Source: a virus | DNA: 48,158 nt | Virus record (IMG/VR): IMGVR_UViG_3300021963_000202 | Location: 1 to 48,158 of that record | Direction: 5' to 3' (one strand) | Part shown: positions 1 to 8,408 of the stretch, piece by piece | Layout of the letters: every line of letters starts with the position of its first letter | Numbering within the stretch: the stretch's first letter is position 1 | Position numbers and translations under genes: made by a program | Notes under the pieces: model-generated | What the model was told of the DNA's origin: nothing | Databases searched by the model: none | Seen by the model: the letters and a program-made list of their open reading frames with translations, nothing else

Positions 1-4
1 TTGA

Positions 5-1885
5 TTATGCAGCGGTGCCCCAGCTCGTGCCAACCTCAACGTCGACGCGAGATGGAACTTCCAGACGCACGGCGTTGGCCATGATGTCCGCGGCTTCGCG
101 TGCCTCGGCCTTGTCCTTGACCGACAGTGCGATTTCGTCATGCACTTGCAACAGCAGCTTAAAGCCCGCCTTGTGCAGCGCCACCATGCCCGCCTTGGTC
201 TGGTCCGCGGCCGACCCCTGGATAAGCCGGTTCAGGCCCTTGTAGGTGCCCGCCCGCTTGATCCGTGAGCCGTATTCAATGACTGCCTGCTCGCGCGGCA
301 GCGCCTTGTTCACACCCCACTCCACCGGCTCCCACAGCGGGAAGCGGCAGCGTCTGCCCAGCAGCGTGCGGATGGAGCCGCCAGAGGCCGGATGCTCGAT
401 GCGCTTCATCACCGCGTCCACAGTGCCCTTAAGGAAGGGGACCTTGCTGTGGAAGGTGGCGATCAGCTCGCTGGCCTCGTCCAGAGGCAACTCCAGGCTG
501 CCGGCCAGCTTGTTCTTGCCCATGCCGTACATCAAACCCAGGCCGATTGTCTTGGCAGCCTTGCGCTTAATGCCGGCCAGGTCGGCGACCATCTGGTGGA
601 AGTCCGTGTCGGGGTTTTCACGGTACGCATTGGCCATCTTCTCAGCCCCCGGCAGGTCCAAGAGTGTGGCATAGTGCACCAGCAAGCGCGGTTCCTGCGA
701 GGAAAAGTCGTTTGCCGCCCAAAGGTCGCCCTCCTCCGGCAGGAATAAGCCCCTGACCAGCGGGCCGATCAATTCGTGACGCGCGGGCACCTGCTGGAGG
801 TTCGGGTTGCTCGCTGACAGGCGCCCGGTGACCGTGCCGCCATCGTCGTTGCGCATCTGGTTGAAATGGGTGTGAATGCGCCCGTCCTTGGCGCTGTGGC
901 GCAGGTATGGCTCCAGGAACGTGCCGTGCGTCTTGTTTAGCTCACGGGCCTCCAAGATCATCTTGGCCAAGGGATGCTCGTGGGTGTCCAGGAAGCTCTT
1001 GGTGAAGCTCGGCGCGCCGGCCGCGGTTCGTGGGTATTGGACCCCCAGGCGGTCAAAGGCAGCCGCAATGGACTGCGCCGCCCAGATGTCCACCTTCATG
1101 CCGGCCTGCTCCTTGAGGTAGTTGAGGATTTCAAACTCCTTGGAGCGCATCACCGTCATCTCGTGCTCGCAGCGCACGCGGTCAAAGCGCACGCCCTTGA
1201 GCGTGGTGTCCACCAGCACCGGCAGCACCTCGGTCTCCAGGTTGAAGATGGACTCCACTTCGTCCTTTTTGATCAAGGCCTTGAAGTGGTGCCAGAGCTT
1301 GAGCGTGAGCGCCGCGTCCTGCTCCGCGTACTCGCCCACGTGCATGGCCGGCAGCTTCCACAGCTCCTTCTTGGCATGCACGCCAAAGTCCTGCGCGGCC
1401 TCCTTCAGGCCCTGCTCGCTCTTGATCTCCTTGAGGTAGTCAAAGCCCAGGCTGTTGAGCGCGTAACTGAAGCGGTTCTCGTCCAGCAGCGGCGCTGCCA
1501 GCATGGTGTCGTAGATGGTGCCGTTTACTTCGAAGCCGGAGGCTCGCAGCCAGCCGAGGTCGTAGGCGGCGTTGTGCATGATCTTGTCAGCCGGCGTCGC
1601 AAGAACATCTCGTACCCAGCGTTCAACAATACGGCGATCAAGGTTACCGCCACCGCCATGGGCAACAGGGAAGTAACCGGCCCACCCGTCCACAGCCACA
1701 GCATAGCCCACGATGTAGCCGTCAGCGCGAGGCCACCCGGGGCCCATCGACTCCATGTTCGGATCACATGTTTCAAGGTCAATTGCAATCTCCGTGGCTG
1801 TGGATAAGTTGGGGAAAGACTGTGGAGGAACCCACTCGGAAATCCGGGGGAACATGGACATGGTGCTGGTGTCTCGCTTCTTCAT
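5..1885 (-). CDS. polA: Family A DNA polymerase with 3'-5' exonuclease domain
   Basis: This is the phage replicative DNA polymerase, 626 aa. The N-terminal DnaQ-like proofreading domain shows the ExoI motif DLE (D36, E38). The polymerase domain shows motif A as NDFSSQEPR (D393), motif B as KTIGLGLMYG, and motif C as VHDE (H582-E584). It lacks the 5'-3' nuclease domain of bacterial Pol I, as is usual for phage polymerases. Motif A reads SQEP rather than the common SQIE, keeping the Glu but shifted by a Pro. The start codon overlaps the helicase stop in an ATGA, implying translational coupling. It is the last gene of the leftward replication operon and stops 4 bases from the window edge. Confidence in the function is high. 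Confidence 0.97.
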   Translation of the reverse strand: MKKRDTSTMSMFPRISEWVPPQSFPNLSTATEIAIDLETCDPNMESMGPGWPRADGYIVGYAVAVDGWAGYFPVAHGGGGNLDRRIVERWVRDVLATPADKIMHNAAYDLGWLRASGFEVNGTIYDTMLAAPLLDENRFSYALNSLGFDYLKEIKSEQGLKEAAQDFGVHAKKELWKLPAMHVGEYAEQDAALTLKLWHHFKALIKKDEVESIFNLETEVLPVLVDTTLKGVRFDRVRCEHEMTVMRSKEFEILNYLKEQAGMKVDIWAAQSIAAAFDRLGVQYPRTAAGAPSFTKSFLDTHEHPLAKMILEARELNKTHGTFLEPYLRHSAKDGRIHTHFNQMRNDDGGTVTGRLSASNPNLQQVPARHELIGPLVRGLFLPEEGDLWAANDFSSQEPRLLVHYATLLDLPGAEKMANAYRENPDTDFHQMVADLAGIKRKAAKTIGLGLMYGMGKNKLAGSLELPLDEASELIATFHSKVPFLKGTVDAVMKRIEHPASGGSIRTLLGRRCRFPLWEPVEWGVNKALPREQAVIEYGSRIKRAGTYKGLNRLIQGSAADQTKAGMVALHKAGFKLLLQVHDEIALSVKDKAEAREAADIMANAVRLEVPSRVDVEVGTSWGTAA

Positions 1886-3381
1886 AGCCTGAAGCCTTTC
1901 TGTTCGTTCTTGGGCAGCACAATGTGCAGCGTTTGTTTGGCGCGGGTGATCCCCACGTAGAGCAGGCGGTTGATGTCATCTGCGTTCTTGTCGTACTCTT
2001 TGGCGAACTTGGTGGACAGGTCCGATAGCAGCAGCACGTTGTCGGCCTCTCCGCCCTTGGCGCCGTGGATGGTGGACAGCTTGATGGGCACGTGGCCCGT
2101 GAGCCGTGTGTTGCGGCGCAAGAGCGAGATCAAGTAGTCCCGGCGCTCCTCACTGATCTTGGTCAGCGCCTTGTGCCAGATTTCCTCTGAAAGGAGCCCG
2201 TGCTTTTCTTTCAACAGGGCCAGGGTGTAGCTGACGGTCGTGTCGGCCGTGCGCAGCATCTTGTGCCCATGCTTGATGTAGCTGCTGTCCAGGTACTTGT
2301 AGATGGTCTTGACCACCGGGTAGGGCACTTCTCCGCCCTTGCGCAGCTTCTCCCAGCCCAGCACCGCGGTCAGCACCGCTTCGCTGACGCTGCGTTGGCC
2401 ATGCCGCTCAAACAGCAAGCCCTGGCTCTTGATCCAGTCGTGCATGTCCGTGAGCATGTAGTTGGCGGCGGCCAGGATGAGCCAGTTGCCCTGACTGATG
2501 TCGACCTGCTGGAAGTCGTTGTAGTAGCTGATGCTGCCGACCTCTTCGCGGGCCTTCCAGACCTTGGGCTGGCGCTGCTTGATGCGCATGACCACTCGAT
2601 TGGCCAGGGCGTGGATTTTGGACGGCACCCGGTAGGATTGGTCCAGCACCTTGATCTCCCCCTCAAAGTTCAGGAAGCTCTTGACGTCGGCTCCGGCCCA
2701 GGTGTAGACGGCCTGGTCGTCGTCGCCTGCCAAAAAGCAGCGCTGGGCGCGCAGTGCCAACTGCTCGACCAGCCTCCATTGCAAACGTGAAAGGTCCTGT
2801 GCCTCGTCAATGATCAGCGCCTCCAACTTCGGCAGCCGCTCGGGCTCCAGCAGCACCTGCTCCAGAAGGTCGGTAAAGTCCAGCAGGTTGCGCGATGTCT
2901 TGTAGTGGCGGTAGGCGCGCTCGACGTACTCAAAGTGGAACCACTCGATCTCCATCCTCGACAGGTTGTAGTGCGTGCGCAGGTCCAGGCCCTTGATCCG
3001 TGCGATGTTGATCTCGTTGAGGATGGGGTTGTCCGCCTTGACGGCAAACTCCTCGTCGCCGCTTTCCACGGCCAACTCAATGCCGGCTTCCAAAGCAAAC
3101 TCGCGGTAGTGCTCCGGCGACATCATGTCCTTGGTGCTGATGCCCAGGCACCGGTATGCCAGGCTATGCAGCGTACGGAACCAGGGGAAGTCTGTGTCAG
3201 GGCTCAGATGCGGGAACTTCTGGATGGCCCTATCGCGCGCTTCGGTGGCCGCCTTCTTGGTGAAGGCGAAGTAGCCGATCTGCGTGGGGTGCACCTGCTT
3301 GTCAAGCTCGATCTCGACGACACTGAGCAGGAAGGTGGTCTTGCCAGAGCCTGGTGGGCCGAAGACTTTGGTGATGCTCAT
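1882..3381 (-). CDS. UvrD/Rep-like superfamily 1 DNA helicase
   Basis: An SF1 ATP-dependent helicase of 499 aa. Visible motifs are Walker A GPPGSGKTT near the N terminus, motif II LIIDEAQDLS, motif III GDDDQAVYTWAGA, the TIHGAKGGEAD region (motif V) and motif VI LYVGITRAKQ near the C terminus. It probably unwinds template DNA for the adjacent polymerase, since no DnaB-type helicase is visible in the window. I chose the ATG at 3381 rather than an upstream start at 3411. It is preceded by GGAGGACCA and makes an ATGA overlap with the previous stop codon. It ends in another ATGA overlap with the polymerase gene. Confidence 0.95.
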   Translation of the reverse strand: MSITKVFGPPGSGKTTFLLSVVEIELDKQVHPTQIGYFAFTKKAATEARDRAIQKFPHLSPDTDFPWFRTLHSLAYRCLGISTKDMMSPEHYREFALEAGIELAVESGDEEFAVKADNPILNEINIARIKGLDLRTHYNLSRMEIEWFHFEYVERAYRHYKTSRNLLDFTDLLEQVLLEPERLPKLEALIIDEAQDLSRLQWRLVEQLALRAQRCFLAGDDDQAVYTWAGADVKSFLNFEGEIKVLDQSYRVPSKIHALANRVVMRIKQRQPKVWKAREEVGSISYYNDFQQVDISQGNWLILAAANYMLTDMHDWIKSQGLLFERHGQRSVSEAVLTAVLGWEKLRKGGEVPYPVVKTIYKYLDSSYIKHGHKMLRTADTTVSYTLALLKEKHGLLSEEIWHKALTKISEERRDYLISLLRRNTRLTGHVPIKLSTIHGAKGGEADNVLLLSDLSTKFAKEYDKNADDINRLLYVGITRAKQTLHIVLPKNEQKGFRL

Positions 3382-3617
3382 TGGTCCTCCCACCACATGT
3401 CGTTTGTCCACACCAGCACTGGCGTGTGCTGGCCCACGTAGGCGCCTTCGATGTTGAACTCGATGTGCTCGCGCGCCTCGTCCGTTGACAGGCCCTGCTT
3501 GACCAGGTTCTCGCGAATCTTTTCTGCGTCATAGACCAGCACCTCGTGCTGCCCGTTCTCACGCCAGACCATTGCGGGTCCGATGATGGCGTTGTCGTGT
3601 CCGTCAATTTTCAGCAT
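3378..3617 (-). CDS. Small conserved phage protein of unknown function
   Basis: A 79-aa acidic protein with mixed alpha/beta character, ending in the aromatic segment VWTNDMWWEDQ. No catalytic motif is visible. It sits between primase and helicase with a TGATG overlap upstream and an ATGA overlap downstream, so it is translationally coupled to both and is very likely a real gene. The position suggests a replication accessory protein, but that is inference from context alone. Confidence 0.8.
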   Translation of the reverse strand: MLKIDGHDNAIIGPAMVWRENGQHEVLVYDAEKIRENLVKQGLSTDEAREHIEFNIEGAYVGQHTPVLVWTNDMWWEDQ

Positions 3618-5149
3618 CAGAATGGGCTCCTTGAGGTGCGCTGTTCGGGCGTGTCAAACGGGGCGTCCTGGCGGTTAAAGCGAGGGATGCGCCAGCACCG
3701 CGCTGCGCGGTTCTTGAGGAAGAGGCTGATGGGCTCGCCGCCCAGGTCCCGCAGGCGCTGCGCCATCTTGGGCGCCGTCATGCCCTTGAAGTTGTTGCGC
3801 GTCAGGTGCGCTTCCAGGTCCTTCATGCGGAAGTAGGTCTTGGCCTCTTCGTCATCCGTCCATGGGCGGCCCATAAGGATTTCGTCACGGTCCATCGCTT
3901 GCTGCAAGTGGGTGCAGAACTCTTCAAGCAGGTCGTTGAAGCGGCCGGTGATGCTGGTGTCTTCGCTGGCCTCGGTGATCTGCTCTGTCTCGACCATCTC
4001 TTTGAGCAGGGCATTGAGCAGTTGCTCCCAGTCCTGCTTGCGCAGTGTGGGCGGCAGCAGGTTGATCTTCTCGACGCAGGCCTTCTGGAATGCGGCCTGG
4101 GCAAACAGGCTCTCGGTGTCCAGCTCGATGCGCTTGCCGTTGATGTCGAGGAACCACAGGGGAGGCTCGCTGTTGTACTTGGAGAGGGAGGACATCTGCG
4201 GGGCATCTGGCCCGTGGGCCCCGATCCCATGCTTGCGTGTCCTGCACAGACCACTGTTGCAAAAGCTGTTGAGCGGGGCGTCCTTGCACTTGTAGCGGTA
4301 GTCCTTCTTGTGGAGCTGCTTGATGATGACCTGCAGCTCGTTGTTGGGCAGCGGGGGCGCCACGTACTTGAAGTTGTGCTCTGAAAGGGCGTTGTCCCAA
4401 TTAACTGGGTGCACCTTCTTCAGGTAGATGCCGATGTTGAAGAGGGCGTTGTTACGGGTGCCCTCTGGTACGCCTTGGGAGCATAGCGCCTGTAGGCATG
4501 GCGGCCCGTCCTTGATGGGGTGATCGGGCTGCTTTGGCTCCTCTGGAAACTTGAGCTCTGTGGGCTGCACCCACTGGTCGTACAGGCCATAAAACTCTTC
4601 CAGAGTAGCGGCGCTGCCGTCATCTTTGATGGCGTAGCGCATGGTCTGATCCCCGCCGAAGTAAGGCAGGTTCAGGAAGTTGCCCGTGTCGCCGCGGTCA
4701 ACCAGGATTTCAGATTGCTTGGGGAAAATCTCTCGGCCGGCCTCGCCCAAAAGGGCTGCACCGGCCTTGAGAAAGCGCTGCATCTCAGCAGCGGGGATGG
4801 GTTCTTTGACGAACAGGAAGACGTGCGCGCCACCTGACTTGCTGCGACAGACGACCATCGGCAGCTCTAGGCTGCGCACCTTCTTGATCAGCCCGGTGTG
4901 ATCCAGTGGATACTGGTCAATGTCAATACAGCCCCAGACACAGGTGTTATCCGCCCTGATCGGGATAATTCCCAGACTCGGCTCAACGCCTTCCAGGTGT
5001 TTGACCCAGAGGTCGTCAGTCGGTGGCTTGCGCACCACGACGGCCTTGCCTGCCTGCTTGCCGTCCCCTCGTGAGGATTCGATTTTGTATGTTCCATAGG
5101 CGATGTCCAGGCCAGAAAAGATCGCCTTGAACCTGGTGATGTCGGTCAT
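3617..5149 (-). CDS. Archaeo-eukaryotic-type primase (TOTE/AEP-like)
   Basis: A 510-aa protein whose N-terminal half matches the pattern of primase domains of the AEP superfamily, especially the TOTE-type family. It has a DxD metal site CIDIDQY (D76, D78), a His-containing strand SKSGGAHVFLF (H109) and the segment GREIFPKQSE with a basic residue. A Cys cluster lies in the middle, C-x8-C-x4-C followed by a His (KCKDAPLNSFC, then GLC), and may bind zinc. The C-terminal 150 residues are helical and unassigned. It probably lays primers for the family A polymerase in the same operon. The start at 5149 follows a purine-rich, weak ribosome site. The AEP assignment is from motif recognition; which AEP subfamily is less certain. 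Confidence 0.85.
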   Translation of the reverse strand: MTDITRFKAIFSGLDIAYGTYKIESSRGDGKQAGKAVVVRKPPTDDLWVKHLEGVEPSLGIIPIRADNTCVWGCIDIDQYPLDHTGLIKKVRSLELPMVVCRSKSGGAHVFLFVKEPIPAAEMQRFLKAGAALLGEAGREIFPKQSEILVDRGDTGNFLNLPYFGGDQTMRYAIKDDGSAATLEEFYGLYDQWVQPTELKFPEEPKQPDHPIKDGPPCLQALCSQGVPEGTRNNALFNIGIYLKKVHPVNWDNALSEHNFKYVAPPLPNNELQVIIKQLHKKDYRYKCKDAPLNSFCNSGLCRTRKHGIGAHGPDAPQMSSLSKYNSEPPLWFLDINGKRIELDTESLFAQAAFQKACVEKINLLPPTLRKQDWEQLLNALLKEMVETEQITEASEDTSITGRFNDLLEEFCTHLQQAMDRDEILMGRPWTDDEEAKTYFRMKDLEAHLTRNNFKGMTAPKMAQRLRDLGGEPISLFLKNRAARCWRIPRFNRQDAPFDTPEQRTSRSPF

Positions 5150-5168
5150 TTCTTCTTTCTCGTGAAAT

Positions 5169-5200
5169 GGGGCCTACTCGCCGCGTCCGCTTTCGGCCCC
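5169..5200 (-). other. Intergenic inverted repeat in the replication operon
   Basis: The 56-bp gap between the possible ssDNA-binding gene and the primase gene contains GGGGCC and GGCCCC arms separated by 20 bases. There is no T-run after the stem, so it does not look like a full intrinsic terminator. It could be an mRNA hairpin or attenuator lowering primase expression relative to the upstream gene. This is a weak call. Confidence 0.3.
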
Positions 5201-5205
5201 GAAAA

Positions 5206-5979
5206 TCAGAACGGAGCTGGACCGTTGGCCGTGGCCCCTGTCTCGCTCTCGTGCTTCACTTTGACATCACCCGCACCGACCGACTGCGCGAATGACTTGG
5301 CAGCGTTGTAGATGTCCGCGCTTGCGACATCACCAATGCGCTGAATCTCCCAGCCAAACCACTTGCCTTTGTCGTTGGACTCGGCCACGGTGGTCAGCAG
5401 GTACATCTGACTGTACATCGGGGGCGTGAACAGGCCGTTCTTGCCCGACATCTTCACCGACTGCATCATGGAGTTCCACTTGCGGCTCTTCTTAAGCTGC
5501 GTGGACTTCATGGTAATCAGCGCCGGCTCAGGGATGCCATCGGCACTGATGAGCATCACATAGTAGTTGGCAGTGTTCTCGATGTAGTTGCCATTGTCCA
5601 GATAGTCCTTGTTGTCGCCAGGCTCCTTGTGGGTCTGCGACAGGATGTCACTGGTTGCAGGGTAGATATGCACCGGAGCGCCACTGCCCTGGCCGCGAGG
5701 GGCCCACTCGATGTACTGGCGCACGTAGGCGCAAGGCACAACAGTCACGCCCTTCTTGCCGTCATGCAGCTCGCCCGTGACGGAGTTCAGGATCATGCCT
5801 GGCAGCGCGCCGTCCACCTCGCCCACTTCGGGGCTCGTGCTCGTCAGCAGCCGCAGGAAGGGCAGTGCATAGTCCTCCTGCGTCATGCCGTCAAAGCCGG
5901 CGTTTGCGTCCTGCTCCAGGTCGCTCATGATTGCCAGTGCGGTGCTGGTCTTTTGTTCCGCGATCTCGTTCTTGGCCAT
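5206..5979 (-). CDS. Replication-module protein, possible ssDNA-binding protein
   Basis: A 257-aa protein that resembles, from memory, an unannotated family common in replication cassettes of aquatic phages (conserved stretch around ALPFLRLLTSTSPEVGEVDG and the VTVVPCAYVRQYIEWAPRG strand). It looks like a single beta-rich domain followed by a flexible tail ending in PAPF. Bacterial SSB tails also end in Pro-Phe, but here the tail is not strongly acidic. Placement between a coiled-coil protein and the primase makes ssDNA binding plausible but unproven. The ribosome site is AGGAACCAGAAA before the ATG. Confidence 0.6.
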   Translation of the reverse strand: MAKNEIAEQKTSTALAIMSDLEQDANAGFDGMTQEDYALPFLRLLTSTSPEVGEVDGALPGMILNSVTGELHDGKKGVTVVPCAYVRQYIEWAPRGQGSGAPVHIYPATSDILSQTHKEPGDNKDYLDNGNYIENTANYYVMLISADGIPEPALITMKSTQLKKSRKWNSMMQSVKMSGKNGLFTPPMYSQMYLLTTVAESNDKGKWFGWEIQRIGDVASADIYNAAKSFAQSVGAGDVKVKHESETGATANGPAPF

Positions 5980-5994
5980 TTTCTGGTTCCTTGA

Positions 5995-6549
5995 TTACTT
6001 GGTTTTGATGATTGCTTTTTGGCCAATGAATACGCCAAAAAGTTCGGTATCGACGGTTTGACCCTTCTCGATACGCTCCTTCACCCAGGCCTTGAGGGTC
6101 TGGGGCTCTATCTTCTCGGTCTGCTCGGCAGGGTAGCCTTGCTCGCCCAGAATCTGGAGTAGTCGTGTGCACAGCTCGTCCTCGTTGCGGCCGAAGCGTA
6201 CGCTCACAGTGTTCTTGATGATGTCGTCAAAGCCGTTGTCGCGCAGCCACTTGTACGCTTCAGCTTGACGTGCTTTGGGGATGCTCGCACCGTAGAACGG
6301 CTTGATGTCAATCATCGAGCCGTCTTCCATGACGAACTTCTTCATGCCGGACTCGGCCATGGCCTCAGGGATGGTCTGCTCGGTCAGCTTGCGGTACTGG
6401 TCCGATTTATCGGCCACAGTCTTCTCAAGGTCCGCCAGTTCCTTCTCAAGCAGCTTGGCCCGCTTGGCAAGGTTCGCGATCCCTGACACCTGATCGTCAG
6501 CTACCTTCAAGGCGCTTGCGTCATCTTCAAATAAAGTCGTAAGACTCAT
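5995..6549 (-). CDS. Conserved phage protein with N-terminal coiled coil
   Basis: A 184-aa protein. Residues about 15-60 form a heptad-rich coiled coil (LAKRAKLLEKELADLEKTV). A compact domain follows with the conserved-looking FYGASIPKARQ and WLRDNGFDDIIKN segments. I recall this organisation from other aquatic phages, always without a defined function. The start at 6549 is preferred over one at 6603 because AGGAGAAATCG lies directly before it. The start overlaps the upstream gene by 23 bp. It belongs to the replication operon. Confidence 0.7.
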   Translation of the reverse strand: MSLTTLFEDDASALKVADDQVSGIANLAKRAKLLEKELADLEKTVADKSDQYRKLTEQTIPEAMAESGMKKFVMEDGSMIDIKPFYGASIPKARQAEAYKWLRDNGFDDIIKNTVSVRFGRNEDELCTRLLQILGEQGYPAEQTEKIEPQTLKAWVKERIEKGQTVDTELFGVFIGQKAIIKTK

Positions 6550-6871
6550 CGATTTCTCCTTTCTTGAAAAGATCAACCTCCAGTGGAATGTAGCGTCTCT
6601 CACGCTTGTCCCACTTGAGGCACTTGAAGCGGCCGTTGTTCTTCGCGGCTGCTACTGCACAGGTGATACCTATTGCAGATGGGTCACCAATGAGGAGCAG
6701 GAAGTCCTCGTCGGTAAATTTTTCCAGCTTGCGCTGGATACGGCGTACCGTAGGCACAACGGAGAAAGCGATCTGAGCATTGGGCGGCAGAATTGTTTCT
6801 ATCTGGCCGTAGTCCAGAGCGCTTGCGATGTTGTGCTGAGACGTCTCAGAGACGACATAAACCTTGGGCAC
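6527..6871 (-). CDS. First gene of replication operon, unknown function
   Basis: A 114-aa protein starting with GTG at 6871 behind a good ribosome site (AAGGAG, 8 bases upstream). It reads as a small alternating beta/alpha fold (MPKVYVVSET, LLLIGDPSAIGITCAVAAAKNN). No catalytic motif is recognisable. As promoter-proximal gene of the leftward operon, an early or regulatory role is possible, but nothing in the sequence shows it. Confidence 0.7.
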   Translation of the reverse strand: MPKVYVVSETSQHNIASALDYGQIETILPPNAQIAFSVVPTVRRIQRKLEKFTDEDFLLLIGDPSAIGITCAVAAAKNNGRFKCLKWDKRERRYIPLEVDLFKKGEIDESYDFI

Positions 6872-6902
6872 GTGAATTTCTCCTTTCTGAATTCGAGCGA
6901 CC

Positions 6903-6932
6903 AGTGTACACTATCTTTTCAGGGCATTGCAA
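6903..6932 (-). promoter_or_regulatory. Sigma70-like promoter of the replication operon
   Basis: On the minus strand TTGCAA (6932-6927) and TACACT (6908-6903) are separated by 18 bp, about 30 bp ahead of the GTG at 6871. The -10 element lies within the perfect 10-bp palindrome AGTGTACACT (6903-6912). The palindrome puts a TACACT on the plus strand too, at a suitable distance for the divergent helicase gene. A protein binding this palindrome could control both directions. Confidence 0.5.
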
Positions 6933-6956
6933 CCCCCTGCCAGAAAGCGAGACATC

Positions 6957-8408
6957 ATGGACCAATTCCTATCAACCTACCCCTTTAAGAACAAGCCTTT
7001 TTTGCATCAGCAGGCTTATCTTCAGCGCTTCTGGGAAGACCCAGTAGCAGCTCTCTTTGCCGACATGGGCACTGGCAAGAGCTTCATGCTGATCAACAAC
7101 GCAGCCATGCTCTACGACAAGGGCAAGATCAATGGGCTGCTGATCGTAGCGCCCAAGGGCGTGTACCGCAACTGGTACGATACCGAAATCCCTAAGCATT
7201 TACCCGAGCACATCGTCTATCGCATGGCCATCTGGTCAGCGAGCCCCCGCAAGGCGGAGCAGCGCGCGATGGACGAGCTGTTCACCGTCACAGAGGACCT
7301 CAAAATCCTGGTGATGAACATCGAGGCGTTCAGCACGGCCAAGGGCACTGCGTATGCCAAGCGGTTCTTGCTGGTGCACAACGCCATGATGGCGATCGAC
7401 GAGAGCACCACCATCAAGACGCACACGTCGACCCGCAGCAAGAACACCGAGAAGGTGGGCCGTGGTGCGCGGTTCAGGCGCATTATGACGGGCTCCCCGG
7501 TCACCAAGTCACCGATGGACCTGTACCAGCAGTGCGCCTTCCTGTCCGACGGCTGCCTAAACGTGAGCAGTTTCTACGTCTTCCAGGCCCGCTACGCTGT
7601 GATGGTGGAGCGCCAGCTCAACACCCACAGCTTCAAGCAGGTGGTCGGCTACAGGCGCTTGGACGAGCTCAAGGAAAAGCTCGACCGCTTCGCGTTTCGC
7701 GTGAAGAAGGAGGAGTGCCTGGACCTGCCTGACAAGCTCTACGTCAAACGCGAGGTGGACCTGACCGACGAACAGGCCAAGGCCTACAACGAGATGAAGA
7801 CGCTGGCCCTGGCGCAGATTCAAGGCGGCCTGGTGAGCACGGTCAACGCGCTCACGCAGATCATGCGGATGCACCAGATCGTCTGCGGCCACGTGAAGAT
7901 GGACGACGGCACGGTGATGGAGCTGCCCAACAACCGCATCAAAGAGCTGCTGTCGGTGGTCGAGGAGACGGACGGCAAGATCATCATCTGGGCCAACTAC
8001 CGTCATGACATCGAGGCCATCAAGCTGGCGCTGTCCAAAGAGTATGGCATGAACGCCGTCGGCACTTACTACGGCGACACGGACGGCGACGAGCGCAAGC
8101 GGGTGTTGGAGGAGTTCCAAAAGCCCGACAGCGAGCTGCGCTTTTTCGTGGGCAACCCCAGCACCGGCGGCTACGGCCTGACGCTGACCGCGGCCAGCAC
8201 CATGGTCTATTACAGCAACAGCTTTGATCTGGAAAAGCGCCTGCAGTCCGAGGACCGAGCCCACCGTATCGGCCAGACCAAGAACGTGACCTACATCGAC
8301 CTGATCGCGCCAGGCACGGTAGACGAGAAGATCGTCAAGGCCCTGCGCGACAAGATTGACATTGCAACCCAGGTGCTGGGGGAGGACCTCAAACAATGGC
8401 TTATCTGA
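6957..8408 (+). CDS. SNF2-like superfamily 2 DNA helicase/translocase
   Basis: A 483-aa DNA-dependent ATPase of the SNF2/RapA type. Motifs: Walker A ADMGTGKS (K41), motif II IDEST, motif III MTGSPV, a C-terminal helicase lobe with ANYRHDIEAI, motif V GYGLTLTAAS and motif VI QSEDRAHRIGQ. Phage SNF2 proteins may remodel or translocate on DNA during replication or recombination. The ATG at 6957 is chosen over an in-frame TTG 30 bases earlier. It overlaps the downstream nuclease by 13 bp. Its plus-strand orientation is opposite to nearly all other genes. Confidence 0.95.
   Translation: MDQFLSTYPFKNKPFLHQQAYLQRFWEDPVAALFADMGTGKSFMLINNAAMLYDKGKINGLLIVAPKGVYRNWYDTEIPKHLPEHIVYRMAIWSASPRKAEQRAMDELFTVTEDLKILVMNIEAFSTAKGTAYAKRFLLVHNAMMAIDESTTIKTHTSTRSKNTEKVGRGARFRRIMTGSPVTKSPMDLYQQCAFLSDGCLNVSSFYVFQARYAVMVERQLNTHSFKQVVGYRRLDELKEKLDRFAFRVKKEECLDLPDKLYVKREVDLTDEQAKAYNEMKTLALAQIQGGLVSTVNALTQIMRMHQIVCGHVKMDDGTVMELPNNRIKELLSVVEETDGKIIIWANYRHDIEAIKLALSKEYGMNAVGTYYGDTDGDERKRVLEEFQKPDSELRFFVGNPSTGGYGLTLTAASTMVYYSNSFDLEKRLQSEDRAHRIGQTKNVTYIDLIAPGTVDEKIVKALRDKIDIATQVLGEDLKQWLI

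Noticed and set aside
1882-3411. Upstream start of the helicase at 3411
   Set aside because: The start at 3381 has a far better ribosome site and an ATGA overlap. The first ten residues of the longer form have no resemblance to helicases.
5154-5169. Second possible parS-like site, TCTTTCTCGTGAAATG
   Set aside because: It matches the consensus at only about 12 of 16 positions and breaks the palindrome, so it is probably chance in a ribosome-site region.
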